Source of the DNA: Serpula lacrymans var. lacrymans S7.9
Lineage: Eukaryota; Basidiomycota; Agaricomycetes; Boletales; Serpulaceae
Assembly: GCF_000218685.1 (NCBI RefSeq)
Contig: NW_006763291.1
Coordinates: 1,582,286 to 1,646,285, forward strand
Direction: 5' to 3'
DNA: 64,000 nucleotides
Shown: piece by piece, positions 23,433-37,630 of the stretch
Position numbering within the stretch: position 1 is the stretch's first letter
How the letters are laid out: the number at the start of each line of letters is the position of its first letter
Translations under genes and position numbers: made by a program
Notes under the pieces: model-generated
Told to the model about the DNA's origin: nothing
Seen by the model: the letters and a program-made list of their open reading frames with translations, nothing else
Database searches by the model: none

Positions 23433-25309
23433 TCAGCTTTGACCACCTCTTTCGCCAGTACTAGTGTTTTGTCCAGCGGAGAATCGCGTCCCACTTCGAT
23501 GGGAACTCATTGTAAGCAAAGGTCCTGGTCGCTGGATAGGTGGGAAGGTAAATCTAGAAGTAGATAATGATAGCGATCCTCTAATTGCTTGTGCAGTAGC
23601 ACTGGTTGGTTCGAAGGGGGCCGCTCTGCTCGATAGTGTAGACGGTGTGCCAGTGGCTGTAACGCCAGCAGGAAGAGTGGGTGACACAGTGCCAATTGGG
23701 TTTGTGTCACTGTTAGCATGAGGGAAAAGACCGGAGGCTTGATTGTATCCTGGTGTTCTCAGATTTGCTGGGAGAGATTGCTGATGCGAATGAAGATGCG
23801 GTTGTTGTATAGGAGAACGATAAGCCGTTCGTGAAGCGATCTGATACTGAGATGAACCAGATAAGCTGCTGTGCATTGGTCTATGTATTGGGATGGTAGT
23901 TGGCCTCCCTATGGGCACAGGATGGTGATTTCGATTTCGATTAGAGGACTGTGATCCGCCAAATGGATGGGAAGAACTATCACGAGACCCATCCATGGAA
24001 AACTCTCCAAAAGTATTATCGCTTTCCTCCATACCGATGTCCGCCTCCTCTTGCAACGTATATTGACGCTCAGCGCTTTCGACCTGTTCTATCTCCCTCT
24101 CTATTTCCCTCAGCTGCTCCTCCAGATCAGGAACAATGCTGGTTTCCAATTTCTCGCGTTTACCGTTCAGTTTCTCCAATCTATTTCCCAAACCAGTCAG
24201 TTCACCCTTCATGCTATCCAGTCTTTTCCTATCCTGCTCCTGCTCCTTTTCCCTTTCCCCCTTTACTTGATCGGCTTCTTCCTTCACCTTGGCATATTCC
24301 GCCTCTTTCTCGTCTTTCTCGTTTCTGAGCCCAGGCAAAGAAGATTCGGTTTCCCTTACCAGTTCCTCGATCTCCTTTGTCGCCGTCTGCGCACGCTTCA
24401 CCGCCTCTTGCAACGCGAGCACCTTTTGTTTTGCTCGATGCTCTGCGGATGCATTTTTCTCCGACGCACGTTTCAGTATATCAATTTCAGTACGTAAAGC
24501 AGAATCTGCCTTCTGAGATTCTCGTCGAGTATTTTTGAGAGACGCAGTAAGAGTTTCACGCTCGGATGTCAAAGAGGCTAATGACTGCTGCAACTGGCGC
24601 ACGCGATCTTCCAAGCTGCAGGGTGCGGAATTTGCTGTGCTTGATTGCGGTTGTACGGTCGACGAACTTTCAGATGCGACGGAAGAAGTGATAGATGAAG
24701 ACATCGAATCCGAAGACGTCGAGCCATTGAGTTTAGCGACTTCTACATCTCGGTCGTTGTCCGCCCTCAGTTCTGATTCTTTAAAGGAGGTAAGTTGAGC
24801 GTGATTTTAGTATTAGATGGCGTGATGAATGGCATACCTTCTGTAGTAACCTGTTTTCTGATACTGCTGCTTTGGCCTCCTTGCACGAGGCCTAGATCGA
24901 TGTCATACTGTCTCCCCGGCATCAGCCCATAGATTATAATGACTGCCTCATCAACCTGGTCATCCACACGTATGATGACTCTCTGCCACGGCGATCCATT
25001 CACATCAACCGACAGGCCTTTTGCCAGAGCGTCAGATATGATGGCGCGTCGTCTGCTTCGACTCGAGCTGCTGCTCTCGCCATTCGATCGTCGAACCTGG
25101 TCAGGATCAGTGCTACTATCGTCCTCATCGTCCGAAACAGAGATACCAAGTGTAGTGAGAGAAGGGTCGTGGGGGTCATCGAGCGACGATGAAAGAATAA
25201 ATGTGGCGGATACAGAGGTTATTTCGCGGACTGAGAGTGTAAGGTGAGGAGTCCACGGCCGGATGGAGTGCCATTCTGAAGGAAAATCGGCATTCCAAGT
25301 GTCTGACAT
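23433..25309 (-). CDS. Coiled-coil protein with N-terminal Ig/FNIII-like region
   Basis: No function assigned. The start at 25309 gives about 170 residues with alternating hydrophobic strands (HLTLSVREITSVSATFILSS; WQRVIIRVDDQVDEAVIIIY; GLMPGRQYDIDLGLVQGG). This resembles a fibronectin-III or Ig-like sandwich. After an intron near 24790-24840 the second exon opens with Ser-rich sequence, then has a strong coiled coil of about 180 residues (LEDRVRQLQQSLASLTSERE through LEEQLREIEREIEQVESAER). The last 200 residues are low-complexity and rich in Ser, Pro, Gln and His, probably disordered. Such proteins in fungi are often scaffolds, but that is only a comparison. One intron, about 600 aa. Confidence 0.75.
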
Positions 25310-25655
25310 TGCCTAGCAAGTTAAACTTGTATGAGTTGTGGAAATATTATTCCAAAAAGTGTTGGTCTTCAAATTTACTATGGGGCCGCGTTGGTTGATG
25401 AGTGAGTTTATAACCGTGACTTAGTCTGTAAATGTGGCGGTGCTTTACAGTGCTAGATCTCAGGTGGCTGTGGTGCTTTCGGTACCGGCGTCTCAGCTTA
25501 TTTACTTAACATCTTACCACTGTAAAACCACGACAAGTAGCATTTAGCGCAAGATTGTGGAAATAATAGAAACCATAAGTCGTACAAAGTTACAAAAGTA
25601 GAAAATAATAGAAAATAGAAGGCGGCGTTAATCATAACTCGTTAATATGTATTGC
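25310..25655. other. Intergenic between coiled-coil gene and transporter
   Basis: About 350 bp between the coiled-coil gene's start and the transporter's stop. It presumably holds the coiled-coil gene promoter and the transporter terminator. No gene was seen. Confidence 0.45.
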
Positions 25656-27622
25656 TTAGGCGCTCTTTTCAATAGACCCCTCTTTCTCATCGTTGTAATC
25701 TCGTGCTTTCTCCGCGTTCCTGATATCCTGCACCGTCTTCTTCCCGACGTCACGAGAGATGGCCCAGGCACTGTACGTGTGACCTTGTGCGAAGATATCT
25801 TCGACTTCTTCCAGAGTTCGCTGAGCGGTTTCGGGGAACATGAAGAAGAAGTGAATACATGCGGCAAAGTTGAAGGTACCGAAGATGAAATAGGTCTTCC
25901 ACGCGATAGTAGACAAACCAGGGGGAACTGCCCATGCAAGTGCAAAGTTGAACAACCAATTCGTGGCGGTCTAAACGAATTTTGAGTCATGGAGTCACAA
26001 AATGAACTGGGGTAGAGAAAAGACTTACAGCAATGGAAACAGCCTTGGAACGGACGCGCATGGGGAAGATCTCGGCGGGATACGTCCACGAGACAGGGCC
26101 CACGGTGATGGCGAAGCTACTCACAAAGAGGTAAGAGCAAACGATAATGGCATTCGTAGCAGGCTGGTTGCCAGTGACCACCCAAATTCGAGCACTATCA
26201 CTTTCACCCCAGTGGCCGAAGCGAGCCTGGAGACCACCGACCAAGAAGAGGAAGAAACCCATAAGCAATGTTCCGATGATAAGCATGGGGCGTCGTCCCC
26301 ATCGGTCAATGTAGATGATGGCAGGAATGGTAAACACAACGTTGAGGACGTATTGAACGGAATCCGCGATAAGGTTAGCACGGCGACCAGTTAAACCAGC
26401 ACCTTCGAACACATAGATGATGTAATACCTGTGAGCCAACACGCCATCAGTAAAAGCACAGGAAGATAAGACATATTACTCACATCATGACATTCATACC
26501 GGTAAGTTGAGACCACATTTGCATGGAGCATCCGAGACCGACACGACGAAGGATACCGGGTTTCAGTAGATCCATGTAGGACTTGGCACCCTCAGTTCGC
26601 TCAAATCGCACTTGCTGCTTGATTTCCTCAAACTCGAGCTGTACGAGTTCATCATCCTGGTTTCCGCCACCGTGAAGATCGGCAAGGATTTCGAGAGCCT
26701 CTTCTTCGCTAAACTTATTTTTAGCCCAATTCTGAGGACAATTAAAAATAGCAGACGAACCGATCATGGTCAATGAGCCATCGAGGTGACTCCGGGAAGA
26801 ACATCATTCCTAAGGACAAGATTATAGCAGGAATCATCTGGAGGCCCCATGGAATGCGGAAGGAAGCAGTGCCGTTGATATATGAGCAACCGAACTCGAC
26901 GAAGTATTGAAGCATGATACCCCAAGTAATCGACCATTGCTGGAAAGATACGAGACGTCCACGAATAGCAGGGGCAGTCACCTCTGATTGGTACAAGGGA
27001 ACCACAGCAGATGCTAAACCAACGGCGATACCAGAGATCACACGGCCAACACAAAGCATTCCACGGTCCTACAAAAACATACCAGGCGTCAGTTGATATC
27101 GACTTCACAAGAAGAGCTTTGTTGAGACGTACTATTGCAGCACATTGCAATATAGAACCAACGACCCAAATCATTCCAGACACAATGACCGTCTTTTTTC
27201 GGCCAATCTTGTCACCAAGATATGTGACCATGAGGGCACCAACAAGCGATCCGGCAGGCATAGCAGCGACAATTCCTCCTTGAGCATTTGATCCGGGGTT
27301 TTGAAACACCGTAGCATAAGCAGGGTTCTGAAAAGTGACGAGTTGGTGTGGGGTAGCGTCAAAGTCAGAGAGAAACCACTTACATTGAGTACCCCGGACA
27401 TGGACGACATGTCCAAACCGAAGAGGCCTCCACCAATACATGCGAATGAGCCTACGATGTACTGCAGAAGTAAAATGGATCGTAAGCTACAGAAAAATAA
27501 TTGAATAAAGAATATTCCTACGGGATTGGACGCGATAGCCGCATTGTACTAGTGGTAAAATAAGTAAATGTGAGCTACTTGGGCGAGATAAAAATCGTGT
27601 TTGGACATACGCCTTTACCCAT
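25656..27622 (-). CDS. MFS sugar porter (hexose-transporter type)
   Basis: A twelve-helix major-facilitator sugar transporter that would move hexoses, and possibly other sugars, across the plasma membrane. The first exons are tiny: MGKG, YNAAIASNP and IVGSFACIGGGLFGLDMSSM. They are joined by GT...AG introns, which sets the start at 27622. Family motifs are present: GDKIGRKK between helices 2 and 3, GRVISGIAVGLASAVVPLYQ with SEVTAPAIRGRL, PESPRWLI, QLTGMNVMMYYIIYVFEGAG after the central loop, DRWGRRPML, TYPAEIFPMRVRSKA and FPETAQRTLEEVEDIF. The C-terminal tail is charged and ends at 25656. There are about seven introns. Substrate cannot be told from sequence. The upstream 2 kb is gene-free apart from an oxidase fragment. 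Confidence 0.93.
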
Positions 27623-27704
27623 TGCGTCAGTTCTTCACAGCTTCTTTTTGAGAAACAGGTGCAGGAGGGAAGAACTCAAGCTTGCCCCAAGTACATGATG
27701 CGTG

Positions 27705-27712
27705 CTATATAG
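27705..27712 (-). promoter_or_regulatory. Candidate TATA box of sugar transporter
   Basis: The palindrome CTATATAG lies about 85 bp upstream of the transporter start codon, a usual distance for a fungal TATA element. Functional use is inferred. Confidence 0.4.
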
Positions 27713-28780
27713 TAGCTCAGAGAATTAACGACCGGGGTACGGGGGATGTAGACAGGTGACCATATGGACCGTATGGGGCAAAATCATGGGTACTTGAAAT
27801 GATAGGCACCGATCTACGAGATCTATGCGCCCATCATATACATGCGACCGTGGCAATAGGCGTAAAAAGCAATATGTCGAAACTGGTGTAGTGGTCGCCA
27901 GTATGTTATGAACGTCTGTGACCTTGACATGTTTAATTCCAACTTTGCGGGGGATCTGGCATGGCTTGGAAACTGCGACAGCCAGTATATCAACTGACCT
28001 CTCAAAAAACGGTAACGTTAATGCTTTCTGGTAAAGAGCACGGGCATCATACTGCACTTACTATGGTAACTTGACAACTTGACTGGAATGCGGGGGCTAT
28101 CAACCATTTACGGTACTGTAAGTGATGGGGCTGCAATAAAACAATAAAATGTATGGCGCGGAGCTTGTATTGCATCTTTCAGCCACCGGCACCACAAGTG
28201 CATCAAAGGCTTGGCCGGAATTATCCGGTACTTTGGTCCAGACTTTCCAGGTAAAAACTGTAGTCCAACATACTTGACAGTACGGGAAATGTGGGGCATT
28301 CAATAAAATCTACATGTGAAGCCTGTCACTTGAAAACGCACTCTGACTTCCACAAGTCAATGTATACATAGTACTACGGTACTTACGACTTTGCGTAGCT
28401 CATGGTATCTGGGTAAAATGGCTGCCTGGGGATTATCTTGGCCGCTATATACTGTAAATGCGAATTTGATAGCTGAAATATAGGAGGGCCAGACACCTCA
28501 CCTGACCGTATGGACCTTGTGGGGCTGAAACGTGATAACTGGGACCGATAACCATTGTTCCTCCCAGACGTATTCGGCGGATCATACGACTCTTGTAAAA
28601 TGGGCAGGACATATGGTGCTGTCATATATGGATAAGGTTAGCTGTCAACTGTTGTCAAGATGTAATGTTCAGACCAGAGAATGTAGTACACGAGCAGGAC
28701 GTTTTCGAAGCCCTCAAGGCGTGTCGGTATTCAAACGATATACAGAGGATATACCTTGTACTAGGAAAGACTTTATCTGG
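27713..28780. other. Gene-free region upstream of transporter, with a diverged short duplication
   Basis: No intact gene. Two related segments occur at about 27745-27800 and 28500-28555. Each contains GACC.TATGGACC followed by a G-rich stretch and an A-rich stretch ending near a CCGAT motif. They look like old duplicates of a 50-bp element. No terminal repeats or transposase were seen. Confidence 0.3.
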
Positions 28781-28784
28781 TTCT

Positions 28785-29040
28785 AAGTTGACGCAGCTTG
28801 GCCCACCCACTGGAAGAAGCTCGAGTATTCAGGAATTGAGGAAGCAATCCCAGGTGATTGACGCCGATACGACTCGGAAGCGCTGCCAAGACCATGGACC
28901 TTTGAATTGATCCCAATCCGGTGAACATATTTTCCCCCCTGCGTGTTCGAACTGTGCCCGAGAGGCCCATCCGCCTCCACACACGATGATATCCACAAAA
29001 TCAAGTGGTGATGAGTCAGTAATGATGGCGGTAGGCGTGG
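28785..29040 (-). pseudogene. Fragment of alcohol/methanol oxidase-like GMC flavoenzyme
   Basis: The frame at 28970-29014 reads SSPLDFVDIIVCGGG, which matches the FAD-binding N-terminus of fungal alcohol oxidases (VDIIVCGGG). After a frame change the downstream pieces GEN, SRIGVNHLG and NTRASSSGW (28800-28925) fall in the order of the GEN, SRP..HLDG and YTRASASDY blocks of that family. About twenty residues are missing between the last two. No intact remainder was found toward 28.4 kb. I infer a short decayed copy. Apart from the FAD motif the similarity is modest. Confidence 0.35.
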
Positions 29041-29256
29041 CTACTAGTGCTCCATAATAATCCCTATATAATTGGAGATTTGTTAGGACAGTTTCTTCGA
29101 TGCAAATGTCATAAACTAACAACCTCACCATTGAGCCAGGAACGAGCCCAGATAGCCGCTGAGTTTCGTGTGGTCGCATGTCTTCTGTATGTCTCGGCGA
29201 AAGCCTCACAAGGGTGAAAAAAAACGCTGTGAAGTCAATATGGGAGCAATGACGCT

Positions 29257-29284
29257 TGCAGGTGGTTACTTGTTACCACCTGCA
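29257..29284. repeat. Perfect 10-bp inverted repeat
   Basis: TGCAGGTGGT and its exact reverse complement are separated by eight bases. It lies in gene-free sequence beyond the prolyl-tRNA synthetase 3' end. It may be a hairpin or a dimeric protein site; the role is unknown. Confidence 0.5.
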
Positions 29285-29632
29285 GTCCAATCAAATCAAT
29301 TTGCCTCGATCGGTCATTCCCCTCTAGATCTTGAACCATTATTTGCCAAAAAATCCAAAAAGCCTATCGATCTTGAATTATTACTTTTATGATGCGGCTC
29401 TCTTTCCACTGCATGCGGATATATTTGCGAAAAAACTGCACCAAACAATTCTGTGTGTCACTGTTCACAAAGCCCGTCAGGACACCACCCATTGATTTAT
29501 TGTCCGTCGTCTCAGAAAAGTACTGTACATTAGATCAAAAGGCTCTACACCCGCTAACAAATCATTGCAATGCAGGATATACTCAACTCACACACTAATC
29601 GTGATATAGCTCGACCAGCTGGGAGAACCACT

Positions 29633-32247
<2,615 letters not shown>

Positions 32248-33216
32248 GTGGGTTGCGGTGGTAAAGATGGTGCAGCGTGATTGAGGTATGGGATTGAAAG
32301 GCACTGCAAATTTTGGAAGTGACTCGACGCGTTTGGCCGTTATCAGATTCAAGCAAACGTGCCAACGATTAGCTGATTTTGCTGCTCTAGAGCATTCGCA
32401 GAGACGTCGTCCGCCATGCCAGGCTGCTCGCATCCGACCCCTTGAGCTGTGGAAAGAAAGAGAAAATGTCTGGTTATTCGTAAGCTCGTGCAACTGCCTT
32501 TCTGTTCACGTAATTATAATACGGGTACAGCTTTCATGATCACTATTCTTTGCTCAAATGAATTTAACAACACATAAGTACTCGATGTTTACAGTGGTTA
32601 AATAGATAGGCCTGGCGCTGTACATTATGGGTATCAAGAAGACTGCCATACAGCTGTACAGTGCAAGAATCACGAGGCAACTTGAAGGTAATCTCAGTGT
32701 TACATTGACAATTTGACCACGGTTCCGCGGCAAACCAGCTCAAAGTCCTCGTAAATCCACAAAGCGGGCCCCCCGCGTTACAGGGTCAACCGGGTCCAAG
32801 AGAGATGTCCAAAAGAACTGCAGTTCCATGTTACATGTTTGTTGGAGGCCTTCCAACGTCATGCCATTTCCAACATACCGAGCTCTGTTGAAGTCCATAA
32901 AGACCACGACACAAGATGCAAACTATTCTTCAGTTTGGCTAGGTTTTCTTTTGTATTTGCATTGTGCAAAGTGAATGGCTGGTTGTTGGATATGCAGTTG
33001 GACTCTGTTTTACCGCAAGCACTGGGTCGAGGCAAGGCAGAAAAATGCACTGCCACCATGTAAAGCATGAACACGTGATGTACCAAGAATTTGAGAAATT
33101 TCGAGTTAGCCGTGATCGCACTTCGTCGGTGAGCTCTACCCAGTTCGCGTGCATTTAAGAGGACACTTGCTTTTCGCTGAGGTCAGTCTGAGGCTCAGCC
33201 TTTATTGAGACACCCG
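32248..33216. promoter_or_regulatory. Divergent promoter region of two tRNA synthetase genes
   Basis: About 970 bp separates the head-to-head prolyl- and isoleucyl-tRNA synthetase genes. The left 246 bp also form an open in-frame extension of the prolyl enzyme. No other gene was seen. I could not assign an obvious Gcn4-type site. Confidence 0.4.
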
Positions 33217-36200
33217 ATGAGCATCAGCGCACTTCGTCCAGCAACTCGTCTCTTGCCATCGTCTAGCCTACAAAATCTCAATAATCATTGCCGACGTTTC
33301 TCTCTCTCCAACTCGTGGTCTTCAGGGGATCAGGCCAAAGTAGACTCAAAAGCTTTCTCAAAAACACTCTTGCTACCCAAGACCAACTTTCCTCTCTGGG
33401 CCGACCCGTCAAAAAGAGAAGTTCCGTTCAGACATAGGACGTGTGACGAACTGTACCGCTGGCAGGTCTGTTTCGTGCTTTTCATTGAAGCCCATTAATG
33501 ACATACGCCATGTTCCTTGTTTGCGTGAAGTAGTGGGAGAATGCGGATGGACCTTTATTTGTGATGCATGACGGGCCCCCGTATGCAAATGGCCACTTAC
33601 ATATGGGTTGAGTTTGCATGCCAGCTTCGACTCGTGTTTGTTACTCACCCACCATGTAGGCCACGCTCTGAACAAGATCATTAAGGATATAATCAATCGT
33701 TACCATGTTCTCCTCGGTGATAGGGTGCAGTACGTGTTTATAGCACCGCCTATCTTTCTCATACCAATCGCTATAAAGCTACTTTCCAGGATGGGATTGC
33801 CACGGCCTCCCTATTGAGAACAAAGCATTACAAGAACTAAGGGTATAAACTTTCTTCCTACTCACATTTCCAGCGTGAACTAACGCAAACTCATGAAAGA
33901 AAGATGCATTGTCGTTGCCGGCGAATACTATCCGCTCCGTGGCGAAAGCCACGGCGGAGAGAGAGATGAAAACTCAGAAGGACGAATTCGAACATTTTGG
34001 CATTATGGCAGATTGGAGCACAGAGTCGACGTATCGTACATTAGGTGAACTTAATCTGCTTACTTTCTGGACTGGGAGCTAAACAGGCAAAACAGACCAT
34101 GACTATGAGATCCGTCAGCTAAGAATATTTCAAAAGATGGTTGAGAAGGGTGACTGATGGCTTATGCTTCGATACACGACCCATCAATCTGACCCCCTTT
34201 GCTGTAGGTTTGATTTATAGGCATTACCGACCAGTACATTACTCTCCATCGTCACATTCCGCATTAGCAGAGGCAGAACTCACCTACAAGGATGATCACG
34301 TATCGCACTCGGTCTACGTTTCTTATAGTCTCGACCTGAAAGCTGAGAAAATGAGCACAGTGCTTCGTGAAATTTTAGCTCAGGAGCCTCGCGCAGACCT
34401 TCTCGTCTGGACGACTACCCCATGGACTTTGACAGCCAACATGGTAAGCAACGTTATTGTCCCTATATGCGTATAAATTCTGATCGAGCTATAAGGGTAT
34501 TGCCGTACATCCTGAGTTGACATACACTGTGTTAAGACGAAATGGGGCACCTGGAAATGGGGTTCTAATTGTGGCCAAGGACCGTATTCTGTCATTAACG
34601 GAAGTTGTTGGTCCCATAGAGGTAATTGCCGATATTAAAGGTAACCTCAAAACGTCTGAGCTAGGTCTATTCAAGAAATGAACACTGATTTGTTCGGTTA
34701 TAGGTTCTGATCTGGTAGATGCTCCATATTTGCCATTGTTCTCCCCGTCTGGTGCCATCGTTCCCATCCCTTACAAGATTATACCTGCGTCTCACGTCAC
34801 ATCTGATTCTGGAACTGGTCTCGTACATTGCGCGCCTGCTCACGGCGGAGAAGATTACCAGGCCTTCCGTACCCTCGGCCTTATAAACTCACATAATCCC
34901 AACAGTATCATCTGCCACGTTGATGAGGCTGGTAAATTTACGCATAAAGTCGCGGATGTCGTCGGCGAAGAAGCTGCTTTGACAGTGATTGGTCAAGAGG
35001 TATTGAAGGATGGCGGAAAGGCTATTGTTAAATTACTGGAGCATACCGGAAAGCTCGTTAAAGTGCAAAGGATCAAACATCGTTACCCGTATGATTGGAA
35101 AACCAATGAGCCTATCATTGTAATGTGCGCAACCTGTCTTCTTCTGCATCTATGTCAGTATCAAAATTGATTAATATCTACTTTCACAGTGCCACTTCGC
35201 AATGGTTTGCAAATCTGGATAATATCAAGGACGATGCACTCAATGCATTGAAGGACGTGATATTCTTCCCGCCGGCATGTGAGCTTCTTACCATAAGCCT
35301 TCTTACTTTCTTTCGAATTTTAACATTATTTCAGCTCGCAACCGTCTCGAGTCATTTGTTCGATCCCGTTCAGAATGGTGCATCTCCCGTCAGCGCGTAT
35401 GGGGTGTTCCTATTCCCGCTCTATATAACGCACACACAAACCAGCCCGTACTCAATACCGAGTCTTTGGATCATATTCTCAAGGTGCTAGAAGAGAAGGG
35501 CGTAGCTTATTGGTGGGACGGCCCTGTCGAGGACTTCTTGACCCCGCAACTTGAAGCAGAAGGCGGAGCAAATGCCTGGAGGAAAGGGACTGACACAATG
35601 GACGTGTGGTTTGACAGTGGAACTAGTTGGTCGATGCTCAAAGCACTCAAGGAAGACACTCCAAGCCGGCAGTTTGAGGCTGATATATGTCTGGAAGGGT
35701 CTGACCAGCATCGTGGTTGGTTCCAAAGTCAGCTTCTGACGGCTATTGGCTCCGCATCTGAACAGCCTAGCAGCCCGTATGCGACATTGATCACGCACGG
35801 TATGGTTTTGGATCAGGAAGGGAAGAAGATGAGCAAATCGCTCGGTAATATTATCAGTCCTATGACCATCATCAACGGAGGCAAAGTTTGTGGTCTCTGA
35901 CGAATGAAAAATTGTTCACGAAGGCTGATACTGATATTGACATTATTTTCAGGATAAGAAAAAGGAGCCCGCATATGGAGCCGACGTCCTACGATTATGG
36001 GTTGCAACAGTAGAGTACTGGCGTGATATGTCAATCGGTCCAACGGTTCTAAGTCAAGTAGCAGAATCAATGAGAAAGATTCGCAATTCTGCTAGGTTCA
36101 TTCTGGGAAATATTGGAGATATCGACAGTCGTAAAAATTTTCAGCGTGTGGAGAAAGAGGACTTAGGCCTGGTAAGTGTTATCATTGATTTCCTTCCTGG

Positions 36201-37366
36201 AATAAATAAAGATGGGAGACGTGCCATGTAACAGGCCGAACGATATGTCATGCACGAACTTTACAAGCTGGAAAAAGTGGCTCACGAGGGTTATGCCTCT
36301 TACAATTTCCCAAAAGGCTTGTATCATTGCTGCTTGATAACCTGACGGAGTCTGACATGGACGATATAGTCATCAACTCTTTGACGAATTTTGCAAACCT
36401 CACCTTGTCATCGCTATACTTCGATATCACAAAAGACTGCCTATATGCAGACTCAGTGCATAGCATGAAAAGGAGAGCAGTTGTAACTGTTCTGGAAAAT
36501 GTGAGTCGCTTGTTCTCGACGCATTTCAACCGTATTCTGATTTTACTCAGATCCTGAACTCCATAATCTCAGTGATGGCGCCTGTCCTCCCTCACCTAGC
36601 TGAAGAAATCCACTTCCATGCTTCACATACCGTGCATGGCGCAGACCCTGCCAGGTCCATTTTTACAAAGAAGTGGACGTCTCTGGTGAGTCGGGACGAA
36701 CTTTTTATTTACCCGAAGAGTTGACTGTCTTTTCGCAGAGTCCAGAATGGGAAGACATCTCAGCAGAAGAGGACATGAATCATCTGCTCCGAGTTCGCAG
36801 CGCAGTGCTTTCGCTCTTGGAAAAAGCTCGTGGCCATAAGTACGTCGTCGCCGTATAATGACCGTTGAAACATACTTGGACCTTGGTTAATCTGATCTTT
36901 CACACAGGCACCTGAAAAGTTCACTTGAGGCGGAAGTAGACATTATTCTTCCTGGAGACGTTGCGGTTGAGAAACCCAGGGTTGTGCAATTACTGGAGCG
37001 TGAAGGTTGTTATTTTATTTTGCAAAGGATTGTCCGGTAAACTCACCGTTATTGGGTCGTCGTAGAGGATTTTTTGAAGACGCTGTTCATCGTCTCAGAC
37101 GCCTACGTCACGGACGAAGGATCGCTAGGTGCAGAGTCCCCTGAATGGAGCTATGTTGATACGATGTCATTGCCTGGTATGTATTTTCTCAGGCTTGTGT
37201 GAACTTGGAATATTCAAAACATATACCTCCATCACTAGGTCTCGATTCTGATATAGCTGTTCGGATACGACCTGCCACTCGTAGCAAGTGCCCGCGATGT
37301 TGGACATTCACTCGTCCAGAAAGCGATACGTTGTGTTCACGCTGTGCGGACGTCATCCCACCGTAG
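33217..37366 (+). CDS. ISM1: Isoleucyl-tRNA synthetase, mitochondrial
   Basis: Charges mitochondrial tRNA-Ile. The ATG at 33217 opens an Arg/Ser-rich, acid-poor presequence (MSISALRPATRLLPSSSLQN), as expected for import. The class I core has YANGHLHM, which splices to GHALNKIIKDIINRYHVLLG; the HIGH motif is HMGH and the intron falls inside it. The editing domain shows VWTTTPWTLTANM and SHVTSDSGTGLVHCAPAHGG. MDVWFDSGTSWSML and EGSDQHRGWFQSQLLTAIGS precede KKMSKSLGNIISPM, which carries the KMSKS loop. The C-terminal zinc ribbon reads CPRCWTFTRPESDTLCSRC and the stop is at 37364-37366. The bacterial-type layout with the C-terminal zinc ribbon separates it from the longer cytosolic enzyme. More than ten introns. 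Confidence 0.92.
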
Positions 37367-37527
37367 AACGTATTTTATATAATATTTGATTCTTGTAGCT
37401 TAGCATTTTCATATTTCAAGATGTCGGAGAGAAAATATCAATAGTATTCTGATTCCCCATTCCCTTTTCTGAACCGTAAACACGGTTTAATGGTATTCAC
37501 CCTCATGTGCCCATGATTGGCGGTGAG

Positions 37528-37534
37528 TTACTAA
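37528..37534 (+). promoter_or_regulatory. Yap1-type response element (TTACTAA)
   Basis: A perfect TTACTAA lies about 100 bp before the DJ-1 start codon, ten bases from a CRE palindrome. Yap1-family bZIP factors bind this site in oxidative-stress genes. Use here is inferred. Confidence 0.4.
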
Positions 37535-37543
37535 GGCTATCCG

Positions 37544-37551
37544 TGACGTCA
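37544..37551. promoter_or_regulatory. CRE palindrome (TGACGTCA)
   Basis: A perfect ATF/CREB site about 80 bp upstream of the DJ-1 start codon. In fungi, Atf1-like stress factors use this sequence. Use here is inferred. Confidence 0.45.
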
Positions 37552-37630
37552 TAGGTATCCCTTACCCAAAATTTCAGTACTTATTACTTCAGTTGGACTA
37601 CGAACATTGATATAATATATAATACACGAT

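Noticed and set aside
28829..29209. Whole 126-residue minus-strand frame as an intact gene
   Set aside because: Only the FVDIIVCGGG segment resembles a known family and the following homology is in another frame, so it was kept only as a fragment.
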